A stretch of 64,000 nt of DNA from Hafnia psychrotolerans (GTDB lineage Bacteria > Pseudomonadota > Gammaproteobacteria > Enterobacterales > Enterobacteriaceae), in contig NZ_BMFZ01000001.1 in NCBI RefSeq assembly GCF_014639435.1, forward strand, positions 234,748 to 298,747, read 5' to 3'. Positions 59,077 through 64,000 of this stretch are shown piece after piece; positions within the stretch are counted from its first letter, which is position 1, and each line of letters begins with the position of its first letter. The notes under the pieces were generated by a model, which was given only the letters and a program-made list of their open reading frames with translations, did no database searches and was not told the origin of the DNA. A program made the position numbers and the translations under genes.

Positions 59077-59369
59077 TGAGTTTGCTCGCTGATAAACTGT
59101 ACGCCATCACTGACAAGGGCCCCTTGAGGGCCCTTTCTCTCTGCATGGCACTCGTGCTGGCAGGCTGTGTGTTTTGGCAACCAGCTCAATTTTCTTCATC
59201 AACCAGCAAGCTGGAAGTCTGGCATGGAATCATTCTGATTTGGGCCGTCTGTGCCGGATTGGTTCACGGTTTTGGATTCCGCCCCCACGGGCCTGTATGG
59301 AAAGGGTTCTTTTCTCCGCTTCCGGCGATGATTATCCTGCTGGCGGGACTTATTTACTTTTTTGGATAG
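59076..59369 (+). CDS. ybgE: Cyd operon protein YbgE
   Basis: A 97-residue inner-membrane protein, the length of E. coli YbgE, with three hydrophobic helices (about 18-36, 48-68, 78-96) and conserved WHGIILIWAVCAG and HGFGFRP. Linked to the cyd operon by position; exact role not settled. Start overlaps the cydX stop. Confidence 0.92.
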   Translation: MSLLADKLYAITDKGPLRALSLCMALVLAGCVFWQPAQFSSSTSKLEVWHGIILIWAVCAGLVHGFGFRPHGPVWKGFFSPLPAMIILLAGLIYFFG

Positions 59370-59409
59370 TTTTTTATCTAATAATGATAGATATTTACAC
59401 GACTTTTCC

Positions 59410-59436
59410 TATGGGCCATTCAGGCCCATAATTATT
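59410..59436 (+). terminator. Possible terminator of the cyd operon
   Basis: TATGGGCC-ATTCA-GGCCCATA hairpin 41 bases after ybgE followed by ATTATTT. The T-tract is imperfect, so some read-through into ybgC-tol is possible. Confidence 0.5.
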
Positions 59437-59518
59437 TGCATTCTCGCCCTACAACCCATTCCCAACCATAAATCTCTTGCGTATAGTAGGCCCGTCAAAT
59501 TGCATTACGGGATGTAGA

Positions 59519-59923
59519 GTGAGTAATTCGTTGTTCCGATGGCCGGTTCGTGTCTACTACGAAGACACCGACGCGGGAGGGGTGGTCTACCACGCCCGAT
59601 ATGTCGCCTTTTTTGAAAGGGCCCGCACAGAGATGTTGCGCCAACGCAATTTTCACCAGCAGCAGTTACTGGATGAACGCGTCGCTTTTGCTGTCCGCCG
59701 CTTGACGGTCGAATTCTTGGCTCCTGCTCGTCTCGATGACTTGCTTGATGTTCAAAGTGAGATAACGTCTATTCGGGGGGCTTCTCTTAGTTTTGTACAA
59801 CGAATTCTTGATGCGAGTGGCAATCTCCTCTGTTCTGCAGAGGTGTTGATTGCATGTATCGATCCAAACCAAATGAAGCCAAAAGCGCTTCCTAAGTCTA
59901 TTGTCGCGGAGTTTAAGCAGTGA
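59519..59923 (+). CDS. ybgC: Acyl-CoA thioesterase YbgC
   Basis: Hot-dog-fold thioesterase, first gene of the tol-pal cluster. The 134-residue protein (E. coli 134) contains the 4-hydroxybenzoyl-CoA-thioesterase active-site motif [16 protein letters not shown] near residue 13. The GTG start gives [10 protein letters not shown], which aligns with the E. coli start; the frame continues upstream to 59477 without conservation. It overlaps tolQ by 4 bases (GTGA). Confidence 0.95.
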   Translation: MSNSLFRWPVRVYYEDTDAGGVVYHARYVAFFERARTEMLRQRNFHQQQLLDERVAFAVRRLTVEFLAPARLDDLLDVQSEITSIRGASLSFVQRILDASGNLLCSAEVLIACIDPNQMKPKALPKSIVAEFKQ

Positions 59924-60609
59924 CTGACATGAACATGCTTGATTTGTTTTTAAAGGCCAGCATCCTGGTTAAGTTGATAATGCTTATTCTGGTGTGCTTT
60001 TCTGTCGCGTCTTGGGCGATCATCATTCAGCGAACGAAAGTATTGAATGCCGCTACCCGTGAGGCAGAAGCTTTTGAAGATAAATTCTGGTCCGGTATTG
60101 AGCTTTCTCGTCTCTATCAGGAAAGCCAGGGACGTCGTGAGAGTCTCACTGGCGCCGAACAGATTTTCCATTCAGGTTTCAAAGAGTTCGCCCGTTTGCA
60201 CCGTGCAAACAGCCATGCACCCGAGTCGGTTATTGAAGGTTCTTCTCGTGCAATGCGTATCTCTTTCAACCGTGAGATGGAATCTCTTGAAATGCACATT
60301 CCATTCCTTGGCACCGTCGGTTCCATTAGTCCGTACATCGGTCTGTTTGGTACGGTCTGGGGGATCATGCACGCCTTCATTGGTTTAGGTTCTGTAAAAC
60401 AGGCCACCTTACAGATGGTTGCGCCCGGTATCGCTGAGGCATTGATTGCTACTGCGATTGGTCTTTTCGCCGCGATTCCTGCGGTTATGGCCTATAACCG
60501 TCTGAACCAGCGAGTGAATAAAGTCGAACAAAATTACGATAACTTCATGGAAGAATTCACGGCTATCCTACACCGTCAGGCTTTCTCTCGCGAAAGCAGC
60601 AGTAACTAA
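59920..60609 (+). CDS. tolQ: Tol-Pal system proton channel subunit TolQ
   Basis: Inner-membrane protein of the ExbB/MotA class that drives TolA with the proton gradient. The 229-residue protein has three helices (about 16-36, 135-157, 170-192), including the conserved [20 protein letters not shown]. Start codon GTG overlaps the ybgC stop. E. coli TolQ is 230. Confidence 0.97.
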   Translation: MTDMNMLDLFLKASILVKLIMLILVCFSVASWAIIIQRTKVLNAATREAEAFEDKFWSGIELSRLYQESQGRRESLTGAEQIFHSGFKEFARLHRANSHAPESVIEGSSRAMRISFNREMESLEMHIPFLGTVGSISPYIGLFGTVWGIMHAFIGLGSVKQATLQMVAPGIAEALIATAIGLFAAIPAVMAYNRLNQRVNKVEQNYDNFMEEFTAILHRQAFSRESSSN

Positions 60610-60620
60610 AGGGGGATGGC

Positions 60621-61052
60621 ATGGCTCGAGTTCGAGGTCGTCGTAACCGTCGCGAAGGTAAGTCGGAGATCAACATCGTTCCGCTGCTTGACGTGCTGCT
60701 GGTTCTGCTGCTGATTTTTATGGCAACAGCCCCGATCATTACGCAAAGTGTGGAAGTTGATCTGCCGGATGCGACAGACTCAAAAACAGTATCCAGTGAT
60801 GATAATCCACCGGTCATTGTTGAAGTTTCCGGCGTGGGTCAGTACACCATTGTGGTGGATCATCAGCGTATGGAGCAGTTACCGGAACAGCAGGTTGTGG
60901 CTGAGGCTGCCAACCGTATCAAAGCGAATCCGAAGACGGTGTTCTTGATCGGCGGTGCAAAAGATGTGCCGTATGATGAGATCATCAAGGCACTGAATAT
61001 GCTGCATCAGGCAGGTGTTAAATCTGTCGGTCTGATGACACAGCCTATCTGA
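60621..61052 (+). CDS. tolR: Tol-Pal system protein TolR
   Basis: ExbD-family partner of TolQ. The 143-residue protein has one helix (about 20-40) with the essential aspartate in VPLLDVLLVLLLIF and a periplasmic domain ending in GVKSVGLMTQPI. E. coli TolR is 142. Its stop codon lies in the loop of a small perfect hairpin GCCTATC-TGAC-GATAGGC (61043-61060). Confidence 0.96.
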   Translation: MARVRGRRNRREGKSEINIVPLLDVLLVLLLIFMATAPIITQSVEVDLPDATDSKTVSSDDNPPVIVEVSGVGQYTIVVDHQRMEQLPEQQVVAEAANRIKANPKTVFLIGGAKDVPYDEIIKALNMLHQAGVKSVGLMTQPI

Positions 61053-61078
61053 CGATAGGCATTTGTAACACTTATTGT

Positions 61079-61153
61079 AAACCCGGCTTTTCTTGGTCTG
61101 ATAAAACAGTGGTCTGTATGGTGATGACTGGCGCTGAAGAAATCCGGGTTTTT
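61079..61153 (+). repeat. Long inverted repeat between tolR and tolA
   Basis: AAACCCGG-CTTTTCTT (61079-61094) pairs with AAGAAA-TCCGGGTTT (61137-61151), forming an interrupted stem of about 14 bp with a 42-base loop and ending in a five-T run (61149-61153). It sits 28 bases ahead of the tolA TTG start and could act as an attenuator or an mRNA stability element. Confidence 0.6.
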
Positions 61154-61179
61154 GGCAATCCTGTGTTGGGAAATCTATT

Positions 61180-62373
61180 TTGGTAAAGGCAACTGCAACT
61201 GAACAAAACGCTAAGCTCAAACGCGCCGTTATTGTTTCGGTCGTTCTGCATGTCATCATAATAGCCCTGTTGATCTGGGGATCGCTGTCCGAAGACACCA
61301 GCATGAGTGGTGGTGGCGGCGGGAGTGATATCTCTGCTGTGATGGTAGATCCTAGTGCGGTGGTTGATCAGTACAATCGGCAGCAGCAGCAATCGGCTGA
61401 TGCTCAACGTGCCGCACAATCCCGTCAGAAAAAATCGGAACAGCAGGCTGAAGAACTTCAGCAGAAGCAGGCAGCGGAGCAGCAACGACTAAAAGAATTA
61501 GAGAAAGAACGTCTGCAGGCGCAAGATGATGCCAAACAGGCTCAGGAAGAGGCGAAGCAACAAAAACAAGCCGCCGAACAGCAAAAGCAGGCGCAGGAAC
61601 AACAGAAGCTAGCTGAGGATGCGGCGGCGAAAGCCAAAGCTGAAGCAGCCAAAGCGCAGACTGAAGCGGCTGCCAAGGCGAAAGCAGAAGCAGATAAGGC
61701 AGCAAAAACAGCCGCTGATGCTCAGAAAAAAGCCGCGACCGAAGCGAAGAAACAAGCAGAATCCGAAGCCGCCGCTGCGGCAGCCGCGGCCAAGAAGCAA
61801 GCTGAAGCAGATGCTAAAAAACAGGCCGAAGCCGAGGCCAAGAAGCAAGCTGCTGCTGACGCAAAAGAGGCCGCCGCGCAAGCTAAGGCTGACGCTGCGG
61901 CTGCTAAGAAAGCTGAAGCTGCCGCGGCTGCCAAAAAAGCCGCCGCTGATAAGAAAGCGGCAGCGGCAGCTGCAGCCAAGCAATCTGAATCAGTCGACGA
62001 TCTCTTCGGGGGTCTGGCAGATTCTAAAAATGCCCCGAAAGGTGGATCTGCTGGTGGAGCAAGCGCTCCGGCAGGGAAGGGTACTCAGAAGAAAGCGGGT
62101 GCATCCGGTGCAGATATTGCTAACTACGGTAGCCAAATTAAGGCGGCGATTGAGAGCAAGTTCTATGATGCACAATCCTATTCGGGCAGAACTTGCACAT
62201 TGCGCGTTAAGATGGCGCCTGATGGTTTACTGATTGATGTGAAGGCGGAAGGTGGCGATCCTGCGCTTTGCCAAGCGGCGCTCGCTGCAGCAAGGCAGGC
62301 GAAGTTCCCTAAACCACCTTCAGAAGCTGTTTACGATGTCTTTAAAAATGCGCCATTAGACTTCAAGCCATAG
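61180..62373 (+). CDS. tolA: Tol-Pal system protein TolA
   Basis: Inner-membrane protein that spans the periplasm and contacts Pal and TolB. The 397-residue protein has a cytoplasmic tip, one helix (about 14-36) with the SVVLHVI motif that contacts TolQR, a long Ala/Lys/Gln/Glu-rich helical domain (about 60-270) and a C-terminal domain (about 300-397, cysteines in RTCTLRV and PALCQAA). E. coli TolA is 421; the helical domain is shorter. The start is TTG, preceded by GGGAAA, and aligns at VKATATEQNAKLKRA. Confidence 0.95.
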   Translation: MVKATATEQNAKLKRAVIVSVVLHVIIIALLIWGSLSEDTSMSGGGGGSDISAVMVDPSAVVDQYNRQQQQSADAQRAAQSRQKKSEQQAEELQQKQAAEQQRLKELEKERLQAQDDAKQAQEEAKQQKQAAEQQKQAQEQQKLAEDAAAKAKAEAAKAQTEAAAKAKAEADKAAKTAADAQKKAATEAKKQAESEAAAAAAAAKKQAEADAKKQAEAEAKKQAAADAKEAAAQAKADAAAAKKAEAAAAAKKAAADKKAAAAAAAKQSESVDDLFGGLADSKNAPKGGSAGGASAPAGKGTQKKAGASGADIANYGSQIKAAIESKFYDAQSYSGRTCTLRVKMAPDGLLIDVKAEGGDPALCQAALAAARQAKFPKPPSEAVYDVFKNAPLDFKP

Positions 62374-62504
62374 TAATTGTTGAAAATACTGTGTTTTCAG
62401 AATTTTACTATGGTATGTGGGTTGAAATTCTAGTTTTGTGTGCGCTGGTTTGTTAAAGTTCTGCAAAATTATCGTGGGCAGATCGTCCAGATAAGGGAGA
62501 TACA

Positions 62505-63797
62505 ATGAAGCATGCATTTCGAGTAGCGTTCGGTCTTTTGATCCTGTGGGCGTCTGTGTTACATGCAGAAGTTCGCATTGAGATTACCCAAGGGGTGGAT
62601 TCTGCTCGCCCAATTGGTGTTGTACCTTTTAAATGGGCTGGTCCAGGTGCTCCACCTGAAGATATTGGCGCTATAGTAGCGGCTGATTTACGTAACAGCG
62701 GCAAATTTAATCCGATCGATACATCCCGTATGCCTCAGCAACCGTCAAGTGCATCAGAAGTGACGCCTGCGGCCTGGGCAGCATTAGGTATTGATGCGGT
62801 CGTGGTCGGTCAGATTCAGCCGAGTGCAGATGGAAAATATTTGGTTTCTTACCAGTTAGTTGATACCGCAGCCGCCCCTGGTACCATTCTGGCGCAAAAT
62901 CAGTATCAAATTACCAAGCAATGGTTACGTTATTCTGCCCATACCGCCAGCGACGAGGTGTTTCAGAAGCTCACTAATATCAAAGGCGCGTTCCGCACCC
63001 GTATTGCTTATATAGTGCAGACTAACGGAGGTAAATTCCCGTATGAGCTGCGCGTTGCCGACTACGATGGTTATAACCAATTCGTTGTTCACCGTTCACC
63101 GGAACCACTGATGTCTCCTGCATGGTCACCGGATGGCAGCAAACTGGCGTATGTGACTTTCGAAAGCGGTCGTTCTGCGCTGGTTGTGCAGACTCTGGCT
63201 AATGGCGCGATCAAGCAAATAGCTTCGTTTCCGCGTCATAACGGTGCGCCAGCATTCTCACCAGACGGTAGCAAACTGGCCTTCGCCCTGTCTAAAGGCG
63301 GAAGTCTGAACATCTATGTTATGAATCTGGGCTCGGGTCAAATCAGCCAGGTTACCGATGGACGGAGCAACAACACTGAACCTACCTGGTTCCCGGATAG
63401 CCAAAATCTGGCTTTCACATCTGATCAGGGTGGTCGTCCACAATTGTATAAAGTGAGTATTAATGGCGGTGCGCCTCAGCGACTGACCTGGGAAGGTTCT
63501 CAGAATCAGGACTCTGACATAAGCACAGATGGTAAATTCTTGGTAATGGTAAGCACTAATGGTGGTTCCCAGCACATCGCCAAACAAGATCTGGTAACGG
63601 GAGCCGTTCAAGTATTAACGGACACGTTCCTGGATGAGACGCCTAGTATCGCACCGAATGGCACCATGGTTATTTACAGTTCCTCTCAAGGGCTGGGTTC
63701 CGTGTTGCAGTTGGTCTCGACTGATGGGCGTTTCAAAGCGCGTCTTCCGGCGACTGATGGACAGGTAAAATTCCCTGCCTGGTCGCCGTACCTGTGA
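62505..63797 (+). CDS. tolB: Tol-Pal system periplasmic protein TolB
   Basis: Periplasmic beta-propeller that binds Pal and TolA. The 430-residue precursor (E. coli 430) has a signal peptide ending VLHA-E (about 21), an N-terminal alpha/beta domain (about 25-160) and a six-bladed propeller with repeats such as [24 protein letters not shown] and [12 protein letters not shown]. Transcribed after tolA with a 131-bp gap. Confidence 0.97.
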   Translation: MKHAFRVAFGLLILWASVLHAEVRIEITQGVDSARPIGVVPFKWAGPGAPPEDIGAIVAADLRNSGKFNPIDTSRMPQQPSSASEVTPAAWAALGIDAVVVGQIQPSADGKYLVSYQLVDTAAAPGTILAQNQYQITKQWLRYSAHTASDEVFQKLTNIKGAFRTRIAYIVQTNGGKFPYELRVADYDGYNQFVVHRSPEPLMSPAWSPDGSKLAYVTFESGRSALVVQTLANGAIKQIASFPRHNGAPAFSPDGSKLAFALSKGGSLNIYVMNLGSGQISQVTDGRSNNTEPTWFPDSQNLAFTSDQGGRPQLYKVSINGGAPQRLTWEGSQNQDSDISTDGKFLVMVSTNGGSQHIAKQDLVTGAVQVLTDTFLDETPSIAPNGTMVIYSSSQGLGSVLQLVSTDGRFKARLPATDGQVKFPAWSPYL

Positions 63798-63841
63798 TGC
63801 ATATATAGCTATGTATGGCAAATTATAAAAGGATCAACGAG

Positions 63842-64000
63842 ATGCAACTGAACAAAGTGCTTAAAGGACTGCTGCTGGCTGTGCCTGTACTGGCAATCGC
63901 CGCGTGTAGTTCTCACAAAAGCGCAGACAATGGCCAATCTGGTATGGGCGCTGGCGCTGGCACTGGTGCAGAAAGCGGCAACATGTCTTCTGAAGAGCAA
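63842..64000 (+). CDS. pal: Peptidoglycan-associated lipoprotein Pal (partial)
   Basis: The first 53 codons of pal, cut by the window end. The sequence has a lipoprotein signal with lipobox LAIAAC (cysteine about 22), followed by a flexible Gly/Ser/Ala-rich linker. It is 44 bases after tolB, as expected. The peptidoglycan-binding OmpA-like domain lies beyond the window. Confidence 0.95.
   Translation, partial: MQLNKVLKGLLLAVPVLAIAACSSHKSADNGQSGMGAGAGTGAESGNMSSEEQ

Noticed and set aside
61619-62233. 204-codon frame inside tolA in another frame
   Set aside because: Low-complexity Arg/Lys/Pro-rich translation, a by-product of the Ala/Lys repeat region of tolA.

Overview
The window is a contiguous piece of an Enterobacterales chromosome. 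Nearly every protein is a close match to its Escherichia coli counterpart, and the gene order follows the E. coli ubiF-to-pal region. Several features point to the Yersiniaceae side of the order (Serratia, Rahnella, Ewingella, Rouxiella, Yersinia): a chitoporin-chitobiase pair in the chitin locus, a pcp gene after pxpBCA, a two-domain DUF523-DUF1722 protein where E. coli has the short YbgA, and scattered palindromic repeats of about 60 to 180 bp with CTTCGAGTTGC-like ends. Genus cannot be fixed from sequence reading alone. There is no phage, insertion sequence, CRISPR array or rRNA. This is core-genome DNA with a few local insertions and losses.

Layout. 1-2.3 kb: ubiF (ubiquinone synthesis) and a six-gene tRNA operon (Met-Leu-Gln-Gln-Met-Gln, minus strand). 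2.4-11 kb: asnB, the N-acetylglucosamine operon nagBACD and the divergent PTS permease nagE, with NagC and CRP sites between them. 11-18 kb: glnS, then chiP and a periplasmic chitobiase, so chitin oligosaccharide entry and cleavage sit next to GlcNAc catabolism. 18-25 kb: fur with its leader ORF uof, fldA, a chemoreceptor with a FliA-type promoter, ybfE, ybfF, seqA, pgm. 25-33.5 kb: kdpFABCDE, high-affinity potassium uptake and its sensor/regulator, with a KdpE-like site upstream. 33.6-40 kb: ybfA, a probable tRNA 4-thiouridine desulfidase (RudS type), phrB, an exported class II cyclic-nucleotide phosphodiesterase, ybgI and an MFS transporter. 40-43.3 kb: pxpB-pxpC-pxpA-pcp, a 5-oxoproline release and hydrolysis unit. 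43.4-55.5 kb: gltA divergent from sdhCDAB-sucABCD, the TCA cycle cluster. 56-59.4 kb: cydABX-ybgE, cytochrome bd oxidase. 59.5-64 kb: ybgC-tolQRAB-pal, the envelope Tol-Pal system; pal runs off the end.

No wholly new system is evident. The points most worth a second look are the rudS-phrB pair (near-UV sensing by thiolated tRNA beside light-driven DNA repair), the probable FliA-controlled chemoreceptor inserted between ybfE and fldA, two repeat elements inside the predicted sdh leader, a repeat between nagB and nagA, loss of chiQ with a possible relic, and a long inverted repeat between tolR and tolA. All assignments rest on reading the sequence and on remembered family features; no search was run.
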